64,000 nt of DNA from the NCBI GenBank assembly GCA_038501195.1, contig JBBPUQ010000006.1, positions 2,914,001 through 2,978,000 on the forward strand, written 5' to 3'. Both the position numbers and the translations under genes were made by a program. Of this stretch, positions 47,343-59,224 are shown piece by piece. The notes beneath the pieces are model-generated. The model had not been told where the DNA came from. It saw only the letters and a program-made list of their open reading frames with translations, and searched no databases. This stretch comes from Nemania diffusa (taxonomy: Eukaryota > Ascomycota > Sordariomycetes > Xylariales > Xylariaceae). Positions within the stretch are counted from its first letter, which is position 1; each line of letters opens with the position of its first letter.

Positions 47343-48976
47343 TCAGCGTGCTTCTCCCATTTTTTTCAGCTGAGCCGGGATCCGTAGATCTATCTCTAGG
47401 GGGCGCTGGGGGCGTGGTGATAGCTGAACAAAAGCAAGGATAGTTCCATAAAAGAAAGAGGGGTTGTGAGGAAGGAAGGAAGTAGGAAGGTTATTAGGTA
47501 TTATAGGGCGCCGACTCACCTCCTGAATCGCGGTAGCGAGCAGCGTGCCGTCCTTGCTGAAGATCTTCTGCATGACGACGCCACGGCCGTCACCAGCCCA
47601 AGGGCTCTCCATCTCGGTGAACATCCACTCGTCAGCGCGGACCTTTTTGGGATTGTGGAAGTAGATCGAGCTGCGACCGCGCCGTTAGCGAGAGGCACAA
47701 GGTTGTGCTGAGCTGGGGAGGGGGGCGAGATGAGAAAAAAAAAAGGGGGAGGCGGGGGTAGGACAAGAGAATTGGTAGGACGACTCGACTTACTGATCAA
47801 GACTGACCATCATCCCGACCCGCGGGCGATCCTTCAGCTCCTCGAGGCTGCCGTGCCCCTCGACGCCGTTGAGCTTGTTGATGTGCGCGCGGACCTCGGG
47901 CTCGAGGTGCTCCATCTCCTCGGGGCGGAACGGGAAGCGCCAGAGGCGGTGGATGCGGGACACGGTGCCGATGAAGTACGAGTCGCTCATGTACGCCAGC
48001 GCGCTGAGGTGCGCCTGGTGGCCCCCCGCATCGCTGATCCTGCCGCGCGCGCGGACCCACTGCCAGATCTTGCGGCGCTCGGGCGGCTCGTCGAAGTCGG
48101 CGCGCGGGCACTTGAAGTGCTCGAACGGCGACTTCTCCGTGCCCACGAGCGTCGGCTCCTCGTACCCCTCGGGCGGCACCGGGACCCCCTCGGGCATCGG
48201 CGCCGCGTGCGCCGCCGTCCGCGCCCCGCCGCTGCCGTCGCGCGTGAACGAGCACGTCACCGTGAAGATGGCGTGCCCCTTCTGCCGCGCCTGTACTGTC
48301 CGCGTGCAGAACGAGCGGCCCTCGCGCACGCGCTCCACGTGGTAGAGGATGGGCACCCCCGAGTCGCCCGCGAGCACGAAGAAGCAGTGGTATGAGTGCA
48401 CCGTGAAATCAGGGGGTACCGTGCGTTGGGCTGCCTGCGAGGGAAGTTGGTTAGTCTTGTTGGGAGCCTCAAGTGCGCTTGTATAGAGGAGCTATTTCTT
48501 CTATCCCATATAGCTCCTATTGACCGCAAGACAAGGTCGTAGCCTGGGCGAGCGGCTCGTGGAATTTGTCGTGTGTCACGTTCCTACCCTAGGTCGGTGT
48601 CTCGCTCACTCCCACGCGATCATTTGTATTGCCATGATTATTTTCACTTTTTTAAAACAAAAAAAAAATAACAAAATAGAAGAGTATTACATACAGCAAG
48701 AGTCTGTGCAATAATACACCCACCATATAGGCCTCTCGCACCAGGCGGGTGCCATAGCTCCCGAGTATTCGTGAATAGATCCTTATGCCTTGTATTAGCA
48801 AAGTGTAGATCCGGAATAGGTAGTGTCATCTGTTTGAGATAGGTACATATTTGATGATAGGAGAAACTTACAGGGCCGACAATACTTAGCTCAGTCAACT
48901 CAAGCGCATTTTCAATATGTGCTTTAGCCTCGTCTACCGGCGGCGGCTTGACGAGGGTTGGGCGATTTTCTGCCAT
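47343..48976 (-). CDS. Acyl-CoA thioesterase (TesB/ACOT8 type)
   Basis: Hydrolyses acyl-CoA to free acid and CoA; fungal members are usually peroxisomal and assist beta-oxidation. Five exons: 48976-48872, 48781-48695, 48434-47794, 47670-47520 and 47423-47343, giving 354 aa. The joins restore family blocks: VGPDLFTNTRELWHPPGARG (exon 1/2), TLAAAQRTVPPDFTVHSYHC (2/3), and VSLDHSIYFHNPKKVRADEW (3/4). The double hot-dog fold is represented by GLYGGCIIAQTLA and VREGRSFCTRTVQARQKG, and in the second half by ISDAGGHQAHLSALAYMSDS, with active-site Asp, and LDHSIYFHNP. Intron 4 (47519-47424) is a multiple of three and has no stop, so an unspliced form is also possible. The C-terminus ends GEAR, not a canonical PTS1. 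Confidence 0.9.
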
Positions 48977-49772
48977 AGTCTAATTGCTGTCGTAAGGGCG
49001 TTGCGACGGAATCATTTACTTTACCCCTGATATCGCGTTGGGTGTGATGGGAGAGGCTCCCGGCTAAGGAATGAATATCGGACAAAGATTAAACAAGATT
49101 AGGTAATCCACGTCAGGGGTAAGTATACAGAATGTCTAGTCTCTCGTGCGTGCCTCTCTTAGAAATTGGTTATTCAGCTGCCTTCTCGACTTCGTAGTAA
49201 TTATAGGGATAGTACTACTTGAATGCATAAGTAGGACCATTGGTTGTTATTCACGATGTAAAGATTAGCTTTAGGTTCACGATCGCGAGACCCACCAATA
49301 CATGAGTAGGTGCAGAGTACGTACCACTGATCTACAACGCCTTTTTTTTACCGAGGCTCGGTTTCATAGGTGGACCCTTAGAACCTTAGGCCATACAAAA
49401 AGTTTCACCTATCGGCATTTAAATACAACAGCTAAAGGATGCTAATATACGTTTCTAGGTATACTCAACAGCTTGTCTTGTGACAGAGTGCGCCTGCTTA
49501 TCTTGTGAAGAACGGAATCGTTACCTCGTCGCATTCGCATTCGCATCCGCATCCGCATCCTCGGTTATGCTTGGTCTAGGAGTTTTCATCCCGTAGTCCG
49601 TTACACTGATTGCTATCTGTGTACTATGAGTTGTAACAGAAGTTCTTGGTTATGTCTATTAGCTAGTAAATACACAGGCTTGGTTCTAGGACACTTGTAG
49701 TTGAAGGCAGCATGTATACTAATTTGCCGCAGCCACTGTTTTTCCTGATCGAGGATGAACCGTCACTTGATC
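48977..49772. other. Intergenic region with a hexanucleotide repeat
   Basis: Contains GCATTC/GCATCC hexamers repeated about five times at 49.53-49.56 kb. It otherwise serves as the 5' region of the thioesterase gene and the 3' end of the Osh gene. No gene seen. Confidence 0.55.
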
Positions 49773-52700
49773 TTACTCATGAGACGAGTAAATAGGTTCT
49801 AATCCGTTCCACGCACTCGTGTCACCACTGCCAAACTTCTCGCGCTGTATCCAATACTGCCCATTGTACTTCCAATGCTCCACGCCTGTCACTTCGCATA
49901 CCGCTGTTTCGAACCATGCTGGCGTGAAGTCTTCTCCATTTTGTTGCCGCACCTTTCTCCTGGCTCGCTGCGCCTCTTCGAGTCTATTTTTTTCCGTCGC
50001 AGCAAAGTCGTACTCGCCATCTTCCATCGCTCTCTGGTCAGGTCGGTACCGGGAGTCTGTTGGCGCAATGTATTTCATGAGATTGTCATCTATGTGGTTG
50101 AAGGTAAGGACGAAGGGCGTCAGATTAAACGGAATGCCCTTAGGCCGCTCATTTGCCTCCCAGATGACAAAAGCTCGGCTAGGATCGTTTGTGTTGCCTG
50201 TTGTCTCCTGAGGTTCTTCAACCGTTGCTTCATATCCAGGTGTCATGCGAGCGTAGATCTTCGAGTTCCAGCGTCCTCCAATGCTGATTCGTGGTCGACC
50301 ATCGGCGTCAAGGATCTTTCCGGAAAGCTGGTAAGCACTCGATGCTTTCCAGCCTCGTTGTTTGAAGTCCAGATGGCAAATTTCTCCAGTAGTCCAATTC
50401 TTGATCTCTACAAGACCGTAGTTATCCACCACCGGATTTCCCGTAATGATACCAACAACTTGTGATTTGGGCTTTTTCCAGGTATAGAAATCCTCCTTTC
50501 CTCCAGCTTTAGGACGTATCTTTAGGAACCACGTGCCAAGATGGTAGATATCGAAAGATTTCCCCATAAACCTTGAATCAACCTTGGCCTCCCCCCAGTA
50601 CGTCCATTGTGCCGCTTCTGCGTAACAAGCGCCTACAGGAGGATGATGGCTGACTTGCTCAATGAAGAACCGATAGCCTTTATCTGGCCTAGCGTATTCG
50701 AATGTCTCTCCAAGAAGGGGATTAAACGGCTTTGCCACACGTCCAATTGTCGAAGCGAACTCACTCGCCGCGAAAGCAGCAACGTAAAGCATACGTTCGA
50801 TTGAATCTGCCCGATCCGCCGCAAGATCGAGAAGATGGGCGTACTCCATGTCCTCACCCGTTCGATACAGCAAAGAAGTCGGCTCGTTGAAGGAGACTGG
50901 TAAAGTCATCTTCGTCATGTCTTTACCGATCATTGATTTGAGAATTCCCTGTAATGCACGTTAGGATTAGACAGGGGTAGTATTGAGATGAGCAATAGTA
51001 GGTAGACTTACCCATAGACCAACCCTGGGTCTATTATCTTCGTCTAACTTGAGTCTCGTCCTCACACCACTCTCGTAGCCTTTGAAAGCGCTACTAACAT
51101 CCACACCCGACACGATTATGTCTTGCTTGGAGTCATTAGATGGGATCACCTCGGAAGGTGGCATGGGCTCCACATCAACCTCTCCAGCATCTACGGCATC
51201 AAAGAACTCCTCCTGCTCTGACTCAGAGTCCTCCGAGACATCTAGGAGCTTTGATAGAGTAGTTGCCTTGCGAGACACGGCTGTTGGCGACGTTCGACCG
51301 TCCTTGAGTACTTCTTCAAGATTTTCTACCACTTCCTCTTGATGACTGCCACGGCTGATAGGACGGCTTTCCACCATGACCTCTCGGAGAGCACGTTTGG
51401 CCATTTTCCGCTTCATCTCTGCCTCTCCGACTCTTGCTTCGAGAACTTCTTGCTCAGCGGCTACCTTAGCCATACTCTCCTCCCACATACGTCGCATCTC
51501 AACTTCTTGATCTAGTCGATACTGCCAATGAGCGTCACGATCCTTAGAAATCCTTAGAAGATCCCCCATAAGGCCTTTTAAGCTCCTAAGGGCGGAGTCG
51601 TAGGCAGCAAGCGCTTGCGCTGCCCTGGGATCAACGAGAGACATGGTTGGGTTACGGTTCGCTTCGGCTTGTAATGCTGCGCTTACTTGCGCTAGCGTGT
51701 CTAACTGCAATCTTGCAGATTGAGCGGTAATATTAAAGGCATCTTTAGTGGCGCCAGGCGCCTCAGCACGGCTGGAAGTGTCAACATACTCGTCTTCGTC
51801 ATCATCGTCGTCCACATCAGTAGGAATGGTATGGGCCCCATTCCCATGCCCTCTCGTGTTAGCATTCATGGAGTCAACGAATTCATCGTCTATACTATCA
51901 GCAACACTAGCTCGTGAGAGGTCGGTACGCGAGGTGGCTTGCTTGACTGATGGCAGGCGAGACAGGTTTACACTACTACGTGGCTCACGGGCGCTCGTAG
52001 CATCACTGTGCAAGTCCGATATGGACGCGTCGCTAGGCTTTCCAAGATTATCTCTTGCTTGCCGTAGCATCTCAGCACTTTGTGCCTTTTGGCGCTCGTC
52101 CTGCTTCGCTTGGTCTTTCATCCACTGGATTGCGTTATTCAAGGCCCAAAACCACCGCTTAGCTTCCACCTCGTGATTCGCCTTCAGGGTATATTTGACT
52201 GAAGATTTACCAATAATTTCAAACTTGGTTTTCTCCTCTGGGCTCATATGCAATCGAGCAATGCGCATGCTGATAGCACCTCGACAGGCATTTTCGGCAT
52301 CATCTTGATGCTTGTAATAACTTAAAACGCCGTTCTCTAATACAAACCACCGCAGCTGGTAACCTTTGCGGTAGTTGGTCCATTTTTTTAGGTAGCCCTT
52401 CATCTGAGGCTCTCGTCCAGAGAGTGGGTCTCCCGTTGTGGCAACGGGCCCTGCTTGTGAAGTTGCGTGCCCAAGCACGGCTTTCTCCTGGATACCCCGC
52501 TGGGCCGCTACAGCAGCTGGAGACTTCTTGAGCATCGCACGGGTTACGTCGTCGTTAGTCACATGTTGCGGGAGTTTGCCCTTGCGGTCCCGCTGAAAGG
52601 GATCTGCGCCATGAAGCAGCAAAGCCTGAATCAGTTTTGTGTCTCTCTTACGAGCTGCTTCGTGCAAGAGGGTTCCCCCTGACTGGACCGTAATAGGGTC

Positions 52701-53765
52701 GCAAGGTAGCTCGACGCTGTTGATATCTAGAATAATCTTCACACGAGGTTCTTCAAGCACCTGACCAAGTGTCTCATAGGCACCCTTCCGAACAAGATCC
52801 TGTACTTCCTGCACCTTGTCCTGTACGAATAATGTCCGAGCAAGTTGAAGTTGCTGGAATATTTCGGGGCTTCTGGCTACGTCGAGAGGCAGCTTTCCCT
52901 GATTGTTAGAGATGGCATCGTTGATATCTTTCTGTTCTAGCAAAAGTCGAACAATAGGTCCGCGTCCCTGGGCTGCTGCGACGTGTAGCGGGGTATTCCC
53001 ATCTTTATCCCGAGCATTCACATCAATGTACCCTGCTCCATTGGAAAGAACATATTCTACAACATCGAGTTCGGCGCACTGAATGGATAGATGAAGAACG
53101 GTCGTATCTTCGAGTGGCGTAGGGCCAGCAGCAGCACTAAAAGACGAGGTACTAGCACGAGGACCATTCTCCGACGTTTCGCGGATCGCCTTTGATATGG
53201 CAGCGGTATTGCCGCTTCGCAAGGCCTCGACGATTCTAAACTTGCGAACTGACTGCTCGAGTGACCCGCCCTTGTCAGGGGACATGTTGTTGGAACGAGA
53301 CGGGCTCAGGGCGGCACCTTGGTTACCAGGCTCGCGTGAGGGTATCCGAGCCACAGATATCCTTGAACCCCTGACAGACAATTGTTGGGAAGGAGGAGCA
53401 GTAGGCGGCGAGGTTGATGTTGCAGGGCGCGAGACCATGCCAGAGGTGTGGGAGCCGTCCTCGGAGACAGCGTCGTCGTCGTTACGGGGATCCTTGTCCT
53501 TTCGGCGGAGCAGTGATAGACCCCCTGATTTAGACCTCCTGTGCTGGCTGTGGTGACAATTAGCGGTGATTCGTCAGTTCCTCTATATGTATATGTTTAT
53601 GTGTATATGCGTTACAGAGCTACAAACTGCTATGTTCTCTCGAAACAGCGTAGAACTCGAATAAACGGCTCGGCATGCCGGAGCGCGGCAAACCAACGGA
53701 TGCGGGTATTCTGTAATGTCAACATGCAAAGTAAACCTTTCTTACCTGTCTCCCGCTTCTGACAT
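49773..53765 (-). CDS. Oxysterol-binding protein (ankyrin-PH-ORD, Osh1/Osh2 type)
   Basis: Lipid-transfer protein exchanging sterol and PI4P at membrane contact sites. Exon 1 (53765-53746, MSEAGD plus two nt) splices over a 198-nt intron to exon 2 (53547-51012), restoring QHRRSKSGGLSLLRRKDKD. A 63-nt intron then leads to exon 3 (50948-49773). Total 1243 aa. Ankyrin repeats lie at about 140-330 (DKDGNTPLHVAAAQGRG, GGTLLHEAARKRDTKLIQAL). The PH domain is about 389-483 (MKGYLKKWTNYRKGYQLRWF). A coiled coil follows around 680-740. A FFAT-like motif EFFDAVD at about 787-793 suggests ER/VAP binding. The ORD begins near KMTLPVSFNEPTSLLY, with the signature EQVSHHPP at about 943-950. A downstream ATG at 53438 would omit the conserved basic N-terminus, so the spliced start is preferred. 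Confidence 0.93.
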
Positions 53766-55178
53766 GTTTGCTTGGAACCAGGGTGTTCGCGGTAACACCA
53801 AACACTAAACGTTTTGCGATATGGAGGGACCACGATAAGGACACGAGACAGGGGAGGTCTAGGAAATAATGAATGCGACCGGGTATATACAATCAGAACC
53901 GCCGCTGCGACATATTCTCAGCGAATAAGGGTGCGTGATAGGGTCGAGATCGAGAACGCGGGGTGGGATGTTGTATGGTATGGTCGAGGCAACCGTCAGA
54001 TAAAGGGAAAGTTATAACAGAAAACAAGTAGCCGCAGGAGATGGGTGTGACACAGAGAGTGAATGTGGTACAGAGTATAGGAGAACTAATTGATTTGTGA
54101 TAACGCTCGGCTGTCCTGTACTGTACTTGGCGTACGCAAACACTAAGAGAAAGAAGGTCGAAGATTAAACGAGCTAGCCAGAGAGTCGGAGTCGAAGAAG
54201 CCAGACCAATATTTTCCCGCAGCGGTTGGTTGTGGTTACCAGATGACGTTTTTCCCCCCAATCCGTTGCTCCTGCACTTACAGTACGATAGGTAGACCGG
54301 AAGTAGTAAGTAAGATAGGACTACCTAGGTAGCGCCCAACAACAACAATGTGGGGAGAAAACGTGCCACACACTTAATCTTTGCTGGATTACAGGTATAG
54401 CGAACCCCACCAGATTCAAATGTAACCAGCCAATTGGCGGCAGTCCCTCTCAGCCCACTCTGCGCAGTACTCTACTTAGGTACCTATCCAGGGGTAACCT
54501 CAGACTCTAACAGAGCCTTGAGCTTTTTGCGGGCTAGTACTATATTGTAGCACAATATGACCTAGAAATCAGATACAATAGCCCTGTCTATAGGTGACTA
54601 CTCACTACTCAATTGTGTGCTCTACTACCCTCACTTATACTGAGCCATCTTCATCTTGTCTTGATACTCCTACTATGTACTCTACCTCGATGCGTAGGTA
54701 GGCATGCATTTCATCCTTACAGTAGCGCCTCACAGAGCTTGCGTACGCAATACGATACTCGTATGTAATACGAGCCTCTACCTGTGAGTGTAAGCTTAAA
54801 AGACGAGATGCTGTCACAAATCATAAGATTTCATACATGTTTTCACACATTATTAGGCTACCATAGCCTATCATACGTATATAGCTTACGAAACATTCCT
54901 ACGACATCCCTATACAAATATGAATGGCGGTGAGGTTGTCAAGAGTAGAAAGAATATTGCTGCCTATAAGAAACAGGCAATTGGTGTTGGCCCGGAAGGA
55001 TGAGACCTGCATATTATCGAGGCCGTCGTGTGAAATAAACGCACAGTATTTCTATATCATCTTCTCAAGAAGGACTGAAAGGCAATACACAGCCACGCGC
55101 CAGCTAAATTCAACGCAGACTGAAAAATCTATGTGACTCGAAGCACAATGTAGACATGATCTATCACATCGTAAAACA
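53766..55178. other. Intergenic region, nothing identified
   Basis: 5' region of the Osh gene and 3' flank of the phosphopantetheinyl transferase gene. Short frames only. TAGGTA/TACCTA words recur at 54.3-54.75 kb. No RNA gene or clear mobile element seen. Confidence 0.5.
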
Positions 55179-56218
55179 TCAAACCGACGTGGCCTCGCCA
55201 TGCGCCACAATCTCATCCATGGTAAGAAACTCAAACGGGCCCAGCTCCCAGCCAAGCGCATCCTCCTTGCGCTTCGGGGTCCGCGCGGCCGTGCAGGTCA
55301 TGTAGTCAGGCCCGAGGGCGCGGATGCATATATTCGCGTCATCGACCTTGGCGCCCTTGAACACGACATCGAGCTTGCGCACGACCTGCCCGGGGCTGTC
55401 GTCGCGGCTCTGCGCGAACGCCTCGCCGGGCGCGGGCGGCGCGAAGCCCCGGAAGACGAGGTCGCCGAGCCACTCGGCGAGCAGCGCCTCGCCCGTCATC
55501 TTGACGTACGCCTCGCGCAGGCACCAGAGCGTGTAGAACGCGCGCAGCTTGTAGTCCCGCCTCTCGTCCTCGGTGCGCAGCGCCGCGTACGCCGGCGGCC
55601 CCTCCGCCGCCGACGCGAGCCCCGTCTTGAGGTACGCGGCCTCGGTGCGCCCGAACACCTCGGCGTGCATGTCGACGAACTTGGCCCAGCCCTCGGTGCG
55701 GATCATCTGCTGGTCGCGGCGCGCGCGCTCGCTCACGCACACGATGTCCACGCCGATGTCCACGCCGCTGCTGTCCCCGCCGTTGGCCGCGTCGTAGCCG
55801 TGCGCGGCCACGAGTGCGACTAGGCCCGCCTGGTGGCTGACGTTGAACACGACGGGCTGCCGGCCCGCGGCGTCCTTGTAGATTGGCTTCCCGTTCTTGT
55901 CCGCCGAAAGCCGAGTCTCCCGCCACGGCACGCCACAGTACTTGCTCACGAGCCAATGCTTTAGTAGATGAGACGTCAGCGCCATCTTCGCGTCGGCGAC
56001 GAAGTAGTATTTCAGCACTCGAGTTCGCTCATCTGGTGTGAGCAGTGCGAGAGGGCGCGATGCCTATTTAATCGCATCAGCGCCGTTAATCAAGTCGAAC
56101 TATAAAGCTAAAGCGTGAGTATTACCTCGGTCTCGAGGTGGCTCGTCTTAGTGGCGGACGGCCATAAATCCCGAGTATCTACCAGATACTGGATGACCTC
56201 TACTTCACTCGACGCCAT
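55179..56218 (-). CDS. npgA: 4'-phosphopantetheinyl transferase (NpgA/Sfp type)
   Basis: Transfers phosphopantetheine from CoA to carrier domains of polyketide synthases, NRPSs and alpha-aminoadipate reductase, so it supports lysine, siderophore and secondary-metabolite synthesis. Exon 1 (56218-56126) and exon 2 (56063-55179) join at phase 0 across a 62-nt intron (GTAATA...ATAG), giving ASSEVEVIQYLVDTRDLWPS and then LLTPDERTRVLKYYFVADAK, the family N-terminus. Predicted 325 aa. Motifs: NGKPIY, FNVSHQAGLVAL, GVDIVCVSE (Mg-binding Asp) and WCLREAYVKMTGEALLAEWL, the W-x2-(R/K)EA-x2-K active-site motif in its fungal form. Exon 2 is strongly GC-rich, which creates long but meaningless antisense frames. 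Confidence 0.93.
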
Positions 56219-56615
56219 AGTGAATTGGCAGCAAATGGGTATCACGATGTCTTCAATCTATATGAGAGAGAATCAGCCTCGTAAGCATTCGGGAGCCTCT
56301 GGGCCTGCAGATGTCAGCCATTATATAATGCTAGAACCGGAAGGACGTTTGTTCAGGATTCAAGATGCAGCTGAAGCAAACACCTGTCTTACAGCACCAG
56401 TTGGTGTTGACAGCTGTCAGATTTTCATGATTAATTTACCAGAGAAGCATCTCCCTTAGTAAGCCTTCCACGGTACCACAACACCTCACGATGTCGACAT
56501 GATATAGTACTATATCCTCTTGAGCTAATCCTTACGGAGTCAGATACGTAGTGTCTTTTATACTATATAGGACTCATCTACGCTACAATCATCCGCATTC
56601 GCTATATTAATAAGC
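56219..56615. other. Intergenic spacer
   Basis: About 0.4 kb, presumably the promoter of the phosphopantetheinyl transferase gene plus the 3' flank of the signal peptide peptidase gene. A plus-strand frame to 56459 is open but overlaps the transferase first exon antisense and has no domain. Confidence 0.45.
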
Positions 56616-58440
56616 TTATTGACCAGGAGCAGGCGCTTCAATGGAAAGGAGGAAGACAGGATACTTCTCTGCCTTATCTTTGCCTGCCTTCTCCGTTATT
56701 TGTGCCTCGGTACTAGGCTTATCTCCTGCGTTTTCCATTTTCTCATCAGTGGAACTCTTCTCATCACTTTCCTTCTGCTTGTCTTTCTGCCCATCCTTAT
56801 CCTTCTGATCTTCGATTTCCTTGATGATATTTCCCTCTCCATCAACTTCCACAATCACGTCCGTCTTATCCAGACTACCATCCTCCGTGTATTTCCACAT
56901 GTCAGGAATCTCGCCCCGAATGGCGCCAGTGATCCAGACAGCCATAACAACGCCGGGGACAAGATAGAGTAATGCGGGTTGGGCGTGTTTGAAAGTCAGG
57001 AGCATCGCTAAGGTAACCACCATGGCAAATAGATACCCGAACATCGCAGCATGAAAATACGGCTTAGGGAATGCAGAAGCCTTAAGTGCTGGCGTTGCGT
57101 CTGGCGAAAAAGTCCTACTGAGCTTCGTGCCCCAGAATCGGTCGCCCCATTGCCCTTGAGGGTTGACATAATCGGGTTTGACAACTATGTGTTGTGTTTC
57201 TTTAGTCGTTATGAGTTTACCTGACGAGGCGTCATCCGTCTTCAGCTCGACCTCTTTTACCTTTTGCTGCCGATAGTAGTACATGTACTGGTCGAAGCGA
57301 AGGCACAGGCCAATAAACATGCCCGGGATAACAATATCACCCAACCCAAGCATACTTGCCTTAGTGGGCCCTTGGAAGACAAGTTTGATAGGTGCATCAA
57401 GCTTGGTAGCAACAGTAACCATGTAAGGACTATATACTCCGTTAGTGTTTATATGAGCGCGAATCGTAGGCAACTTACGTATAGAAAACCATGACGATAT
57501 CATAGAAGAAGAGGCCGAAAAGGACTGAACTTCCAGTGGCAAATGTGGTTGGCGACATGACGATGATGCCTGCATACGAAAATGCGTAACCTAGGATGTT
57601 GGAGAGGAATGTAGACTCAGTTGTGTAGTATAAAACATTTGCTCCAACAGCAAGCACAACGCCGAAGATGTCATTGAATTTCACCTTGAATTTCTCATTG
57701 ATGATACCGTGGACAACAAGTCGAACAGTCCACTCTTCTAAGAAAAGATGACGAATCTCCCAAAGTATGTTGGTGGTTGCGTCAGAAAGTTTAAGCCCAG
57801 AAAGGAGACTTGGCAACGGCGAGACCTTCTTCTCGTCCCATACTTGGTCGTTGGTACCATCTTTGGTATACCATTGTGCTCTTTTCTCGGAATCGATATG
57901 GTAGACGTTTCCATTTTCGCCGATCCAGACGGAGGGGAAAACGAAACCGACAAGAAAATGAAGGCTATCGGCGAAAAGTTTTCCCAAGCTAGCAAGTGAC
58001 ATTACCGAGAAGTATACTCGTAAGATGCTGTTTATGATATCTGGGTCTTCGAGCCATTTGATCAGATAGTAAAGTCCAATCAGAACAGTGCCCGCTAAAA
58101 TAGGGAACATGATGGCATCTGACGGTAGCAGACCCTGAACATATTGATCATCGCGCTCGTCAGCTTCCCCTCCCTCCTGATTCTTGCCTTCATTATTGGT
58201 TCTCTTGGGCAACTTTGCTGACGGGGGCCGGCGAAGTGCACCATGGCATCCGATGTAGATACATGCAAGTGCTGTAAAAACGATGCGAGTCTCTAGGGCC
58301 AGCAAGTCCATATTCTGTAGTAATACAGTAGGTACACTTGCCAATTTGTCGAAGAATGTTTCATTGAGCGCCGTAATGTATGTGACGTTGCTTAATGATA
58401 TCTCGTCCAAAGCAAGGATCGAGGAGTTGTCGGCCGCCAT
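56616..58440 (-). CDS. Signal peptide peptidase (intramembrane aspartyl protease)
   Basis: GxGD-type protease of the ER membrane that cleaves remnant signal peptides and some tail-anchored proteins. Exon 1 is 58440-57479 and exon 2 is 57429-56616; the 49-nt intron (GTAAGT...ATAG) falls inside the first catalytic motif region and restores FYDIVMVFYTPYMVTVATKL. Length 591 aa. Catalytic residues: Asp314 in FFYDIVMV, Asp352 in SMLGLGDIVIPG, and the PAL motif in HAQPALLYLVPG. About nine hydrophobic helices; the lumenal N-terminus carries NSS, NVT and NET sequons. The C-terminal tail is highly charged (KDKDGQKDKQKESDEK), cytosolic and probably disordered. It is divergent from the cyclophilin gene, with 784 bp between starts. 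Confidence 0.93.
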
Positions 58441-59224
58441 CTTAACTTTCGGGCATACCTAAGGGAATGCGAAGCCAATAAACTCTGAGGTACGTGGCAA
58501 AGACAAATGTAACTCGGTTTCAAATTACGTCTCAGGTGATGAGGCCTGTTGTGAGAGCCGTGTTCTGACGGGTTTAGGTACTTGTTTTAGCGTACTGAGA
58601 TGCGGCGGCAGTTTTTGGTGGTGCAAAAAGAAGAAAAGCCCAAATCTCTTTCAATTGCCAAGAAATGTGACAAGACTAGCAGTCGCGTTGTCGCCTAGTG
58701 GTAGGACACCTGCAAATAGCAAACAATGTTTGAATTAATGAGGTCATTACCTAAGGTTCTATTGTGAGAATTTGAGCCAGATACTCTGTAAATGTGGCTT
58801 CAATATATGATTGTGGCTAAGCTTAGAGATAATAGGTTTGTAAGACAACAGCCAAAACTGTCGAAATAAGGTATGTACATAGATACCTTGCTTTGCCACG
58901 TATGACGGAATCTGCAGCTGGGTGAAACGCTATCTACAACGCTCAGGTGAGGTCGTTGCCTAAAGTGCACATGCCTTGCCTGAGGATTAAAGTTAACACA
59001 CGGCAAGATTGGTTAGATATATATCTCTGTGATAGACGCATAAATGTCCGAAAACGGTATATTACTATATACATTCAATGCCCCGCCAAAAGGTTCCTAG
59101 AGCTCCAAGTCAACCTACCAGCATCGGCACCATCAAGCTTGAAGTTCGCGACACAAACTACTGAAAAGTAAAGAACAAGCCTTGTAAGGACCCAATTCGG
59201 CTCAAGAATCTCATGTGAGCCAAA
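58441..59224. promoter_or_regulatory. Divergent intergenic region (signal peptide peptidase / cyclophilin)
   Basis: Contains both 5' regions. A tRNA-like relic lies at 58.68-58.75 kb. The remainder is AT-rich without other recognisable features. Confidence 0.45.
58682..58753 (+). pseudogene. tRNA-like relic (possibly tRNA-Cys derived)
   Basis: GCCTAGTGGTAGGACACCTGC is a good internal A box and resembles the D-arm region of fungal tRNA-Cys. About 35 nt later, TGTTTGAATTAATGA looks like a B box (GTTCGAATC) in which two C residues became T. The acceptor stem no longer pairs and no anticodon stem can be formed, so it is not functional. It may also be the head of a tRNA-derived SINE. Confidence 0.35.

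Noticed and set aside
47730..48395. Long plus-strand open frame of about 221 codons
   Set aside because: Antisense to the GC-rich third exon of the thioesterase gene; Arg/Ala/Val-rich composition is a codon-bias shadow.
55200..55823. Plus-strand open frame of 207 codons
   Set aside because: Antisense shadow of the GC-rich phosphopantetheinyl transferase exon, with no domain of its own.
56230..56459. Plus-strand frame upstream of the phosphopantetheinyl transferase
   Set aside because: Overlaps the antisense of exon 1 only at its edge and the rest has no domain; a promoter-region frame by chance is more likely.
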